39,995 nt of DNA from Loktanella sp. 3ANDIMAR09 (lineage in GTDB: Bacteria > Pseudomonadota > Alphaproteobacteria > Rhodobacterales > Rhodobacteraceae). The notes under the pieces were generated by a model that saw only the letters and a list, made by a program, of their open reading frames with translations, had not been told where the DNA came from and did no database searches. Of this stretch, positions 6,241-13,492 are shown piece after piece; within the stretch, counting starts at the first letter, position 1; each line of letters opens with the position of its first letter. Position numbers and translations under genes: made by a program. The stretch is from the NCBI RefSeq assembly GCF_001420005.1, contig NZ_LJAK01000018.1, forward strand, positions 1 to 39,995, read 5' to 3'.

Positions 6241-6474
6241 ATGACACCCGAACAACTCATAAGCATCTGGGGCGACCGGACCAAACTTGCGGATGCCATT
6301 GGCGCTGGTCACACGACCGTGCGTGCATGGTTCCAACGCAACTCCATCCCGGCCCGCTACGATCCAGCAATCATAAAAGCCGCGAAGAAAGCAGGCCGCG
6401 AAGTAACGCCTGCTGATCTTTATTCCGTGCGGACAAAGCTGGCTTCTCAAGCAACGACGGGGGCGACCCAATGA
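6241..6474 (+). CDS. Cro-like DNA-binding protein
   Basis: A 77-aa protein starting MTPEQLISIWGDRTKLADAI. Residues 5-45 form a YdaS/Cro-type HTH (TKLADAIGAGHTTVRAWFQR) with the typical NSIPARYDPAIIKAAKKAGR continuation. Divergent from the repressor and first in the rightward operon, which is the classic Cro position. The ATG at 6241 is preferred over a TTG at 6232, which lies inside the promoter -10. There is no ribosome-binding site, in keeping with a leaderless transcript. It probably competes with the repressor for the shared operators. Confidence 0.8.
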   Translation: MTPEQLISIWGDRTKLADAIGAGHTTVRAWFQRNSIPARYDPAIIKAAKKAGREVTPADLYSVRTKLASQATTGATQ

Positions 6475-6797
6475 TCGCCGCCCCCGCATCCCGTTCTGTT
6501 TCCATGTCTGTCTCACAAACTAGACATAGGAATGGAGTATCAGGAATGTCCTGCCGAAAGTTTTCCGCAAAAGCGGACGTGCTGACATATCGCCAGCATT
6601 TTGCGCACATGTGGCGCGATTTTATCACCTCCAATTTTGACAGCCCGGCTCATGCGGCTTTGGTTTTTCGCGTCGATCCCTCGACTGCTGAAAATTGGTT
6701 TGCCGGAACCAATGCCCCGCAAGGCTGGGTTGTCGGGCGGGCGCTTTCTGACCCTGATTTGCGTGACGCGGCAATCGCAATTTTCGGGGGAAACTAA
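6471..6797 (+). CDS. hypothetical early phage protein (108 aa)
   Basis: Its ATG overlaps the cro stop (ATGA). An internal start at 6546 (MSCRKFSAK) preceded by GGAG is also possible and would give 83 aa. The core (FAHMWRDFITSNFDSPAHAA, then FRVDPSTAENWFAGTNAPQG) looks like an HTH-type fold and resembles proteins next to cro in other Rhodobacteraceae prophages. It may be a second regulator or a replication adaptor. Both are inference. Confidence 0.68.
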   Translation: MIAAPASRSVSMSVSQTRHRNGVSGMSCRKFSAKADVLTYRQHFAHMWRDFITSNFDSPAHAALVFRVDPSTAENWFAGTNAPQGWVVGRALSDPDLRDAAIAIFGGN

Positions 6798-6910
6798 TGC
6801 TCCGTAGGTTGGTGGAAATAGAAATCATTCTTGCCCTGCGTCTTGGCGCATTTGGGCGCTGGTGGGCAGCTTCTGCTGCCCGTCGCCTTGGAAAACTTTC
6901 CGGGAGATAG
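6797..6910 (+). CDS. 37-aa basic amphipathic micro-protein
   Basis: The ATG overlaps the upstream stop (TAATG). The product starts MLRRLVEIEIILALRLGAFG and ends RWWAASAARRLGKLSGR. The hydrophobic helix with Arg clusters could lie on or in a membrane. It fills the space between two genes, and its stop is followed after 4 nt by the next start. No family known. Confidence 0.5.
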   Translation: MLRRLVEIEIILALRLGAFGRWWAASAARRLGKLSGR

Positions 6911-6914
6911 TCCA

Positions 6915-7511
6915 TTGGAAACGCGCGAATATCTTTACTGCATTGAATTGCTCGGCGGTGATGTGGCCAAAGTTGGTATCACCAACAACCCCGGCAGCCG
7001 CATCCAATCACTAATGGCGGGTTCGCCGTTCACAATGAAGTTTCGCCACCTGCTTCAATTCAGCCGCCGCGATGTGAGTTCAAGTTGGGAACGCCACATC
7101 ATTGCCAACGCGGACCCCCACAAAGGCCGAGGCGAGTGGGTGAAGTGCAACGCTAAACTTGATGGGCTTTTTGCGAAGGCTCCGGGCCGCTGCGCAATGA
7201 AGGACTTCAACATCACCGATGATGTGGGGCGCATCCCCTGCGTTATCCGGTCGGCTGAAAGCAATTCCGCAATCCTCGTTCATGGCCTTTCAATGCCACA
7301 CGGAGATCAGCCGCGTGCGCAAGACTTTGAGGGCATCGTGAGCGACTACGAACGCACCGTCATTCACGCAAGACTACGCGGCGGATACGGTGTGGAAGAT
7401 ATTCATGTGATGGATGGCCTCGCACTGGATTTAATCCGTGCAGAAATTAGCCAGCTGACACGTCGAGGAACTCTCCGTCGTGTTCTTGGATTGCGTGGTA
7501 ACGCAGCATGA
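6915..7511 (+). CDS. GIY-YIG-type protein, T5orf172/Mug113-like
   Basis: The start is placed at a TTG (6915) with GGGAG 8 nt upstream; the frame is open further back to 6831 but has no good site there. The product has about 198 aa. Residues 5-75 read YLYCIELLGGDVAKVGITNN, PGSRIQSL and SWERHII, the order expected of the T5orf172/MUG113 branch of GIY-YIG nucleases (YLY for GIY, KVGIT for YIG, then the Arg). The C-terminal part (about 130-198, DYERTVIHARLRGGYGVEDI) is helical and might be HTH-like. Likely nucleic-acid cleavage or nick processing. Substrate unknown. Confidence 0.72.
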   Translation: METREYLYCIELLGGDVAKVGITNNPGSRIQSLMAGSPFTMKFRHLLQFSRRDVSSSWERHIIANADPHKGRGEWVKCNAKLDGLFAKAPGRCAMKDFNITDDVGRIPCVIRSAESNSAILVHGLSMPHGDQPRAQDFEGIVSDYERTVIHARLRGGYGVEDIHVMDGLALDLIRAEISQLTRRGTLRRVLGLRGNAA

Positions 7512-7714
7512 CCCGCCGCATCACCATCCCGCCCGCGCGGTTCCCTATTCCGCCTGCACCCAAAGAGATGACCCGCGCGGCGCGTGTTCCGGTCGTCACG
7601 GGCAAGCCTGACGCAAGCGAAAATTCGTTGGCGTGGTTCGCCACCTCTGGTGGGTGGGGCAACAACTACGTGCCGCGCAAGTCGCGTTACGAACTGGCAG
7701 GAGATGACCTGTGA
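7508..7714 (+). CDS. hypothetical protein (68 aa)
   Basis: ATG overlaps the upstream stop (ATGA). A Pro-rich basic N-terminus (MTRRITIPPARFPIPPAP) is followed by SLAWFATSGGWGNNYVPRKS. Probably partly disordered. No domain recognised. Coupled to both neighbours. Confidence 0.58.
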   Translation: MTRRITIPPARFPIPPAPKEMTRAARVPVVTGKPDASENSLAWFATSGGWGNNYVPRKSRYELAGDDL

Positions 7715-8016
7715 AGCATTCTGATTTGCATTCGCGATTTCTTGATTGCGCAAAGCGCGGTCTAAGCAAGGCGGAAACTGCCCGTGAACTTGGCGTGCGC
7801 CCCCAGACGGTCGGGGAATGGGCGGCACGTCACAAGGTATCCTTTTGCTCTGCATCTGTCGCGTCTGGATTGACGAAAGAACAGCGCCGCGACGTTGACA
7901 CCCTTTTCTCCAAGGGCGGCTACACAATGGCCGAAGCCGTCGCAATCGTCACAGCGCCAAAGGTGAAGATCCGCGCCACCCCGCCGTCGCAGGCAATCGC
8001 GCAGGTGACGGCATGA
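7711..8016 (+). CDS. helix-turn-helix protein (101 aa)
   Basis: GTG start at 7711 with AGGAG 8 nt upstream, overlapping the previous stop (GTGA). Residues 8-45 (FLDCAKRGLSKAETARELGV, then RPQTVGEWAARHKV) form a homeodomain-like/resolvase-type HTH. A second possible HTH lies at 55-80 (KEQRRDVDTLFSKGGYTMAE). It precedes the cytosine methyltransferase and overlaps it by 4 nt, so it may control that gene or serve as a specificity/adaptor protein. Confidence 0.72.
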   Translation: MKHSDLHSRFLDCAKRGLSKAETARELGVRPQTVGEWAARHKVSFCSASVASGLTKEQRRDVDTLFSKGGYTMAEAVAIVTAPKVKIRATPPSQAIAQVTA

Positions 8017-8924
8017 CCAAGCTGCGCGTTCTCGATCTTTTCAGCGGAATTGGGGGCTTTTCTTTGGGCCTTGAGCGCACTGGCGGCTTTGAGACTGTCG
8101 CGTTCTGCGAAATTGAAGATTTCCCCCGCCGCGTGTTGGCAAAGCATTGGCCGGAGGTGCCGCAATATGACGACGTTAGAACCCTCACAGGCGCAAGGCT
8201 TGCTGCCGATGGAATTGCCGTCGATGTTATCACAGGCGGGTTCCCATGCCAAGACCTTAGCACAGCGGGACGCCAGGCTGGAATGGGTGAGGGCACCCGA
8301 AGCGGCCTGTGGTCCGAAATCGTCCGACTTATTGGCGAGTTACAACCCCGATACGTCATCGTGGAGAACGTCGCAAACCTGCTTAGTGGCCCTAGCGAAA
8401 AACGAGGCGGATGGTTTGGCCGAGTTCTCGGAGACCTGGCCGAAAGTGGGTATGATGCGGAATGGCGCAGCATACCAGCTTCCAACCTTGGCGCTTGGCA
8501 TAAGCGCGAAAGAATATGGGTCATCGCCTATCCCAACGCCGCGCAAGATAGACGGCAGGTCAGCGGGCGCGGGAACATCGGACGGTTGCCTAATCCGAAG
8601 ATCAGCGTCCAGCTTTGGGCTGAACTTGGCCGAATTTGTGCAAGTAGAGATGCGGCAACTCTTCGCAACGCCACAAGCATCGGACAATCGCGATCGGGGA
8701 AACCTGTCCAGTCCATCAGTGCAGAGGCGGCAACGCATAGGCAAGCAGTTGGGCTTGTCGCAGGTGGTATCGGATCAATCTGGCGCTCTGAACCCGACGT
8801 GGGTCGAGTGGCTAATGGGGTTCCCCAGCGGGTGGACAGACTTGGAGGGCTAGGAAACGCCGTCGTCCCGCAAATCCCCGAAATGATCGGCCACGCCATC
8901 CTTGCAGCGGAGGCCGCACAATGA
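8013..8924 (+). CDS. dcm: C5 cytosine DNA methyltransferase
   Basis: 303 aa, transferring methyl from AdoMet to cytosine C5. Motif I is DLFSGIGGFSLGLE (8-21). Motif IV is GGFPCQDLS with catalytic Cys79. Motif VI is ENV (118-120). Motif VIII is KRERIWVIAYP. The C-terminal GGLGNAVVPQIPEMIG is motif X. The target-recognition region (about 195-265) is short. Probable role: protection from host restriction or epigenetic control. No cognate restriction gene is present. A second gene is encoded inside it in another frame (8167-8853). Confidence 0.95.
   Translation: MTKLRVLDLFSGIGGFSLGLERTGGFETVAFCEIEDFPRRVLAKHWPEVPQYDDVRTLTGARLAADGIAVDVITGGFPCQDLSTAGRQAGMGEGTRSGLWSEIVRLIGELQPRYVIVENVANLLSGPSEKRGGWFGRVLGDLAESGYDAEWRSIPASNLGAWHKRERIWVIAYPNAAQDRRQVSGRGNIGRLPNPKISVQLWAELGRICASRDAATLRNATSIGQSRSGKPVQSISAEAATHRQAVGLVAGGIGSIWRSEPDVGRVANGVPQRVDRLGGLGNAVVPQIPEMIGHAILAAEAAQ
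8167..8853 (+). CDS. overprinted gene inside dcm (methyltransferase-associated phage protein)
   Basis: A 228-codon frame lies wholly inside dcm, shifted relative to it. The ATG at 8167 is preceded by GGAGGT (8153-8158), the best ribosome-binding site nearby, at 8-nt spacing. The protein (MTTLEPSQAQGLLPMELPSM) carries segments I recognise from proteins next to phage C5 methyltransferases: NPDTSSWRTSQTCLVALAKN, DGLAEFSETWPKVGMMRNGA, then AYQLP. Its end, LNPTWVEWLMGFPSGWTDLE, is equally characteristic. Recognisable sequence in both frames argues for true dual coding, not a chance ORF. Function is unknown. A target-recognition or accessory role for the methyltransferase is inference. Confidence 0.72.
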   Translation: MTTLEPSQAQGLLPMELPSMLSQAGSHAKTLAQRDARLEWVRAPEAACGPKSSDLLASYNPDTSSWRTSQTCLVALAKNEADGLAEFSETWPKVGMMRNGAAYQLPTLALGISAKEYGSSPIPTPRKIDGRSAGAGTSDGCLIRRSASSFGLNLAEFVQVEMRQLFATPQASDNRDRGNLSSPSVQRRQRIGKQLGLSQVVSDQSGALNPTWVEWLMGFPSGWTDLEG

Positions 8925-9163
8925 CCCATCACACCCATTCCGTCAGGGCCTCCCTGCTGGCGGATCGTCCGGCGTTCCTCCCAGCGCCTGACGTGACTGG
9001 CGGGGGGAGGGCATCCCACGGCTCCCCCCGCCACTTTTCTACATGGATAGACCGCGCACAGGCCCGCTACAGCGCGAACCCGTCCCACCGCAACGCCGTG
9101 GCCCTGCGTGACGCCCTGCACGAGCGTATGGCCGCTTACAACGCGGGGGCGCGTCATGAATGA
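8921..9163 (+). CDS. hypothetical protein (80 aa)
   Basis: Overlaps the dcm stop by 4 nt. The N-terminal half is loop-like; the C-terminal half (STWIDRAQARYSANPSHRNA, then VALRDALHERMAAYN) is helical and resembles small phage early proteins. The last codons overlap the DUF3310 start by 8 nt. Function unknown. Confidence 0.6.
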   Translation: MTHHTHSVRASLLADRPAFLPAPDVTGGGRASHGSPRHFSTWIDRAQARYSANPSHRNAVALRDALHERMAAYNAGARHE

Positions 9164-9371
9164 CCCGGTAAACCATCCGAAGCATTACACTGCGCATCCG
9201 TCGGGCGTGGAGTGTATCCAGATCACGGAACACATGGGGTTCTGCCTCGGCAACGCCGTCAAATACATCTGGCGTGCGGACCTGAAAGGCGATGCAATCG
9301 AGGATTTGCGCAAGGCGGAATTCTACATCAAGCGCGAGATTGCCAGACGGCTAGGCGAGGTTGCGGAATGA
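9156..9371 (+). CDS. DUF3310 protein (SaV-like nucleotide-kinase-associated family)
   Basis: 71 aa starting MNDPVNHPKHYTAHPSGVEC. The family hallmarks are all present: NHPxHY, ECI, the GNAVKYIWRADLKG motif and EDLRKAEFYIKREIAR. DUF3310 proteins are frequent in phage replication modules, sometimes fused or adjacent to nucleotide metabolism genes. The exact activity is not settled to my knowledge. It lies directly before the RuvC-like gene and overlaps it by 4 nt. Confidence 0.9.
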   Translation: MNDPVNHPKHYTAHPSGVECIQITEHMGFCLGNAVKYIWRADLKGDAIEDLRKAEFYIKREIARRLGEVAE

Positions 9372-9802
9372 GTATTTATCTTGGAATCGACCCCGGCAAA
9401 AAAGGCGCATTAGCGCTGCTGGATAGCGAAACTTTGCGCGTGTCGTGCCACGATATGCCCGGCACAACGCAGGAATTGCACGACCTTGTTGCGGGCCTGC
9501 CGATGATCAAGGCGACCGCATTGGAAAAGCTGTTCACGGGTCCGGCGATGGGCCGCAAAACGCTCTGCACGATGTTCATGAATTTCGGAATTCTGAAAGG
9601 CGCATTGATGTGGCGCGATATTCCGTTTCGCGAAATCGAGCCGAGCAAATGGAAAGCCGCGCTGGGTTTGTCCAAAGACAAGAACGCCAGCCGCGAAATG
9701 GCAATGCAGTTGTTTCCCGATGACGCCGAACAATTCAAGCGCGTCAAAGACGATGGCCGCGCCGAGGCCGCGCTGCTGGCTTACTGGGGTATGCAGAAAT
9801 GA
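9368..9802 (+). CDS. RuvC-like Holliday junction resolvase
   Basis: 144 aa beginning MSIYLGIDPGKKGALALLD: an RNase H-fold strand with Asp8, then Glu53 (ALEKLF) and a C-terminal KDDGRAEAALLAYW with Asp128, Asp129 and Glu133. These are the four-acid arrangement expected of RuvC-type enzymes. Likely resolves branched replication or recombination intermediates so that the packaging motor gets linear concatemers. Start at 9368 overlaps the DUF3310 stop (ATGA). Confidence 0.85.
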   Translation: MSIYLGIDPGKKGALALLDSETLRVSCHDMPGTTQELHDLVAGLPMIKATALEKLFTGPAMGRKTLCTMFMNFGILKGALMWRDIPFREIEPSKWKAALGLSKDKNASREMAMQLFPDDAEQFKRVKDDGRAEAALLAYWGMQK

Positions 9803-10161
9803 CCTTTGAAATCGCAACCGTCGCACAAGAAGAACCGCAGCGCCCATACGGCAGCTTTGGGAAATACGAACATGACTACGGCATGAACGTTGACCTTTCG
9901 GATTGGACCCGCGCTGACCGCTTCAAGCGCAAGTGCATCGAAACAATCTGGTCAATCGAAAACGCCAACGACTTGGACGGCTACCTCGCATCGCAGGATT
10001 TCATGTTGGACGCGCTGCACCTCGCGCACCCCAACATGGCCGCAGAAATTCGTGAACACGAAACAGAATGCCGCGCTGGACTTGCCAACGCGACAACCCC
10101 ATCGGCGCAAGCCGATACCGACCCGGCGGCACCGGGAAATGTCCTTGGGATTGAATTCTAA
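9799..10161 (+). CDS. hypothetical protein of the replication module (120 aa)
   Basis: Starts MTFEIATVAQEEPQRPYGSF. A helical middle region (ADRFKRKCIETIWSIENAND) is followed by a Pro/Thr-rich tail ending GNVLGIEF, a short acidic/hydrophobic tip. Overlaps the resolvase stop by 4 nt. Phage proteins of this size at this place are often partners of single-strand DNA-binding proteins, but there is no direct support. Confidence 0.62.
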   Translation: MTFEIATVAQEEPQRPYGSFGKYEHDYGMNVDLSDWTRADRFKRKCIETIWSIENANDLDGYLASQDFMLDALHLAHPNMAAEIREHETECRAGLANATTPSAQADTDPAAPGNVLGIEF

Positions 10162-10205
10162 GGCGGCGCGATTTGAGCGCATTCGTAAAACAAGGAAAAC
10201 AGAAG

Positions 10206-10892
10206 ATGACTTTGACAATCGACACAGGCGACACGGGCGGCTCCAAAGGCCCTTGGATGTCATGGACCAGCAACGGTTCCGCGATGAAGGGCTTCAAGCC
10301 CAAGTCGTGGGTGCTGCGCGGGAAAGACGCCAACGACGAAAAGTTCGAACACGTCATTCCCGCATTTGAAAACGGCTGCGTCATGGATTTGGACACGCTG
10401 CAACTGGGCTGGATGAAAGACGGCGCAACGGGTCAGGCACCGGAAAAGCGCTGGAACCCGTCCATCTCGCAAGCAACGCCGCGTCCAGACGACAGCAAGA
10501 AACAGTCCGGCGCATACGCCTGGTCGGCGGCTTTGTCTGTGCGCTGCGCAATCGGCGGCGGGCAGGCGGCAACATGGGAACAGGCCGCATTTGGCGCTTA
10601 CGATGCGTTCTCCAAACTGTCGAAGCAGATCGCGGCGGAATGGGCTGAAAAGTCGGAAAACGGGCGGCTGTTGCCGCTGGTCAAGCAAACCGGCGTGGAA
10701 AGCCAAACCCTGCAATCTGGCACGTCGAACAAGCCCGTTTTGACGGTCGTGCAGTGGGTGCCGCGTCCCGACTGCCTGAAAGACGACGCCCCGGTCATCG
10801 CGACCGCACAAGCCGAAACGACGACGCCAGCGGCTGCAACCGCCAGCGCCGCCCCGGCTGACACGCGCATCCCTGAGGATGCCGAGTTCTGA
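10206..10892 (+). CDS. probable ssDNA-binding-type replication protein (228 aa)
   Basis: The ATG at 10206 has AAGGA about 10 nt upstream; the frame is open back to 10173 without support. The first 185 residues look like a compact domain (GPWMSWTSNGSAMKGFKPKS, AAFGAYDAFSKLSKQIAAEW). A low-complexity Ala/Thr linker (about 198-220) and the acidic tip IPEDAEF follow. Globular domain, flexible linker and acidic/hydrophobic tip is the architecture of SSB-type proteins. I infer ssDNA binding from this layout and the neighbourhood, not from an OB-fold motif. Confidence 0.6.
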   Translation: MTLTIDTGDTGGSKGPWMSWTSNGSAMKGFKPKSWVLRGKDANDEKFEHVIPAFENGCVMDLDTLQLGWMKDGATGQAPEKRWNPSISQATPRPDDSKKQSGAYAWSAALSVRCAIGGGQAATWEQAAFGAYDAFSKLSKQIAAEWAEKSENGRLLPLVKQTGVESQTLQSGTSNKPVLTVVQWVPRPDCLKDDAPVIATAQAETTTPAAATASAAPADTRIPEDAEF

Positions 10893-10907
10893 GCAAGAAA
10901 CGACTCA

Positions 10908-10932
10908 CCCGGTCCCCCAAGCGGGGGCCGGG
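10908..10932 (+). terminator. GC-rich stem-loop between replication genes
   Basis: CCCGG-T-CCCCC (10908-10918) pairs with GGGGGCCGGG (10923-10932) with one bulged T. No T-tract follows, so it is more likely an attenuator or mRNA-stability element than a full terminator. Confidence 0.4.
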
Positions 10933-10964
10933 CCACTGAAACTGACGGCCCGATAGGATACAAG

Positions 10965-11216
10965 ATGGAAATCAAAACGGGTTCCGCCGACGTTGAGGCA
11001 TGGAACATTTTAGAAGGCCCGCGCGTGACGCTGGATGCGTCATGGCCCGCGCTTAAACCTTGTCGCTTTTGCAACCACACCACTGGCGTTTTGACAGGCC
11101 CGAAAGGGCCTCACGCTGATGGTGTGAGGTGCGAAAAGTGCTACCGCCACATTGGTTGGCTTCCCCCCGCGTATCACGGCGACAGCGCATCCGACATGTC
11201 CTTGATTGAGGACTGA
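10965..11216 (+). CDS. zinc-ribbon-like small protein (83 aa)
   Basis: Two Cys pairs, CRFC (near residue 33) and CEKC (near 55), separated by about 18 residues form a likely four-Cys zinc ribbon (PCRFCNHTTG, VRCEKCYRHIGWLPP). It directly precedes the primase-helicase, where zinc-ribbon proteins are often primase accessory factors. That role is inference. The stop lies 2 nt before the next start. Confidence 0.68.
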   Translation: MEIKTGSADVEAWNILEGPRVTLDASWPALKPCRFCNHTTGVLTGPKGPHADGVRCEKCYRHIGWLPPAYHGDSASDMSLIED

Positions 11217-11218
11217 CC

Positions 11219-13249
11219 ATGATGCCAGAACAAATCCCGATTGAGGCCAACGCAGCGGAAATCCTGCACGACCTCGAATACATCACCGCCCGATGGCACG
11301 AACTCAATGAACCCGCCTCTATCGAGGTAAGGGCGTTCAAGGAAGGTTCGCAGCCCCAGATCGGCAAATTCAGCCCTGACGATTTGTCAGAGGCCGTCGA
11401 TTGGATCGAAAGCATGAACGCGACGGGGCGGAACGTCTACGCCGTTCGCAACCCCATTCGCGCAACATGCACCGGGTCCGCCACAGACTCGGATATCATC
11501 GCCAGCTTTTTCGTCTGGGCCGACTGTGATGAAGGTGTGTCCGCAGCAAACGTAAAACAATGGGGCGGGCCAAAATATTCCGCAGCCGTGATTACAGGTC
11601 GCGTGCCAAGCCCCCGCGTGCATACCTACTGGGAACTTGCCGAGCCATGCTATGACATGGCCGTCTGGCGCGAAACGCAAATGGCAATCGCAGCCCACTT
11701 TGGCAGCGATAAATCCGTCATCAACCCCAGCCGCATCATGCGGATCGGCGGCACCGTCGCTTACCCAGCATCGCACAAGGTTGCACGCGGGTATGAACGC
11801 GAACTGACGACAATTCGCACGACATACCCGGATCATCGCAGCCCCGTCACAATCGACCAGATGCGCCGCGCGTTTGGGTCAGCCCCCGCGTCGTCATCGC
11901 AATTCCAAATCGACACGGGCGCATTGCCCGCGCCGTTGGACCGCGAACGCACCGCTATTCAGGCCATGTCCGGTGCCAACTGGAATGACGCTGTTTTGCG
12001 CTTGGTCGGCAGCTACGTCCGCAAAGGGCTGTCCGATGCAGAGATCCACGCGCTAACCGACCCGTTGACGCTTGGCGGCTATACCGTCGAGCAAACGCGG
12101 GCCGAAGTGCAGAATATGATCGACCGCACCCGCGCAAACCCGAAGTTTGAAATTGCGACGGAATACACGCCGAATTTCGATCACGCGCCCGCGCCTACGA
12201 CAAACGACCCGCAGCCGATGGTGCAGCCCTGGAAGCTGCAAACCGCAGCAGAGTTCACAAAAGACTTTGTTGCCCCCGAATACATCGTTGACGGCGTGAT
12301 CCAGCGCGGGCGGCTTTACACGCTGACAGCACCCACAGGCAGCGGCAAAACAGCCGTCATGCTCTATGCATCGGTTGCGATTGCCGAGGGCGTCGAATTC
12401 TACGACCGCGAGGTTGAAGCGGGTGACGTAATATTCATGGCGGGCGAAAACCCGGACGACGTTCGGGCGCGAATGATCGGAACTATGGAGCATCACGGCA
12501 TCAACCCCGAGACGTGCCGCGTTCACTTCATCCCTGGCACATTCAGCATCCGCAACGATTTGGACCGCATCCGTGCGGAAGCCGAAAGATTGCCCAACCT
12601 TGTGCTAATCGTGATCGACACCTTTGCCGCATATTTTGATGGTGAGGACGAAAACAGCAACGCCCAGGCTTTGGACTTTGCGCGTGTCGCACGTCACCTC
12701 ACGTCGTTCCCGTCAAAGCCCGCTGTGGTCATGCCAGCACACCCCGTCAAGAACGCCAGCAGGAGCAACCTTGCGCCCAAGGGCGGGTCATCACTGGTCA
12801 ACGAGGTGGACGGCAATCTGACGCTTTGGAATGACGGCGGCATCGTGTCGCTACACTGGCAAGTCAAGTTTCGCGGCCCAGAATTTGAGCCGCTTAGCTT
12901 TGAACTACAGCGCCACATGTCCGACCTGATCCGCGACAGCAAGGGTCGGCAAATGCCGACGATCCTCGCCAAGCCGATGCTGCAAATGCGGGCCATGCAG
13001 ATTGCCAATGAGAACATGTCAGCAGAGGACAAGCTATTGCTGTCGATCAACGACGCGCCGGAACTTTCGCTGGCAGAACGCGCCGTCACGATTGGCGTTA
13101 AGCATAAGGTGCAGGTGGCGCGGATGCTCGAAAAGCTGGCAGGGCAAAAGCTGATCCGCAAGTTCCGCACCAACTGGGAACTGACGAAAGACGGCGACCG
13201 GGCCGTCGAAATCATCACGTCAGGAGGCAAGTTTGCACCCGAAATCTGA
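11219..13249 (+). CDS. primase-helicase (RepA-like AAA ATPase)
   Basis: 676 aa. Residues about 90-190 resemble a RepB/AEP-type primase core (FVWADCDEG, SPRVHTYWEL, INPSRIMRIGGTVAYP). The central ATPase has Walker A APTGSGKT at about 371-378 and Walker B LVLIVIDTFAA near 460, RecA/RepA-like (AAA_25 type). The C-terminal 80 residues form a winged helix (LAERAVTIGVKHKVQVARML). Such proteins unwind and prime the phage origin. An iteron array directly follows. Two adjacent ATGs (11219, 11222) are possible starts. Confidence 0.85.
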   Translation: MMPEQIPIEANAAEILHDLEYITARWHELNEPASIEVRAFKEGSQPQIGKFSPDDLSEAVDWIESMNATGRNVYAVRNPIRATCTGSATDSDIIASFFVWADCDEGVSAANVKQWGGPKYSAAVITGRVPSPRVHTYWELAEPCYDMAVWRETQMAIAAHFGSDKSVINPSRIMRIGGTVAYPASHKVARGYERELTTIRTTYPDHRSPVTIDQMRRAFGSAPASSSQFQIDTGALPAPLDRERTAIQAMSGANWNDAVLRLVGSYVRKGLSDAEIHALTDPLTLGGYTVEQTRAEVQNMIDRTRANPKFEIATEYTPNFDHAPAPTTNDPQPMVQPWKLQTAAEFTKDFVAPEYIVDGVIQRGRLYTLTAPTGSGKTAVMLYASVAIAEGVEFYDREVEAGDVIFMAGENPDDVRARMIGTMEHHGINPETCRVHFIPGTFSIRNDLDRIRAEAERLPNLVLIVIDTFAAYFDGEDENSNAQALDFARVARHLTSFPSKPAVVMPAHPVKNASRSNLAPKGGSSLVNEVDGNLTLWNDGGIVSLHWQVKFRGPEFEPLSFELQRHMSDLIRDSKGRQMPTILAKPMLQMRAMQIANENMSAEDKLLLSINDAPELSLAERAVTIGVKHKVQVARMLEKLAGQKLIRKFRTNWELTKDGDRAVEIITSGGKFAPEI

Positions 13250-13260
13250 ACCCGAAAACA

Positions 13261-13462
13261 TGTTACGATTCCTGTTACGGCAGGCCCTTTGCGTAACATG
13301 TTACGTAACAACCGTAACAGCCCGTAACAAATGTTACGATTTCTCCCAACCCAAGGAAAACAAATGACAAATCTTGTTACGGCAAAGGGGGCGTTTTGTT
13401 ACGGGGTCATCATCGTAACACACCCCCGTTTCTTAAACGGGGTGTCGTGTAACGGCGTTACG
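13261..13462. repeat. TGTTACG iteron array, probable replication origin
   Basis: Eleven exact copies of TGTTACG or its complement CGTAACA occur in 160 bp, at 13261, 13273, 13292, 13299, 13304, 13313, 13323, 13332, 13375, 13397 and 13414. Variants (TGTAACG, CGTTACG) follow at 13448 and 13456. Some copies form perfect palindromes (13292-13305, 13299-13310). The stretch is AT-richer than its surroundings and lies directly after the primase-helicase, the usual origin position. An alternative is a cooperative operator for the next gene. Confidence 0.72.
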
Positions 13463-13492
13463 GCAGAGGAGTTTTTCACATGGCAGGAATGA
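13364..13492 (+). CDS. 42-aa micro-ORF inside the iteron array
   Basis: ATG at 13364 with AAGGA 8 nt upstream. The frame is open through the repeats (MTNLVTAKGAFCYGVIIVTH) and ends 13 nt inside the next gene. The good ribosome-binding site and the overlap are the only support. Translation through the array could affect origin use. The peptide may itself be meaningless. Confidence 0.35.
   Translation: MTNLVTAKGAFCYGVIIVTHPRFLNGVSCNGVTAEEFFTWQE
13425..13444 (+). other. stem-loop in the iteron region
   Basis: CCCCGTTT, loop CTT, AAACGGGG, with further pairing outward (CAC/GTG, one bulged C). No T-tract follows, so it is not a clear terminator. It could be a single-strand initiation structure near the origin. 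Confidence 0.35.

Noticed and set aside
8340-8744. 134-codon minus-strand ORF opposite dcm
   Set aside because: It mirrors two real overlapping genes, has no ribosome-binding site and shows no recognisable protein pattern.
12053-12526. Long minus-strand ORFs opposite the primase-helicase, tape measure and scaffold genes
   Set aside because: They follow from high GC at third codon positions, lack ribosome-binding sites and contain no recognisable motifs.
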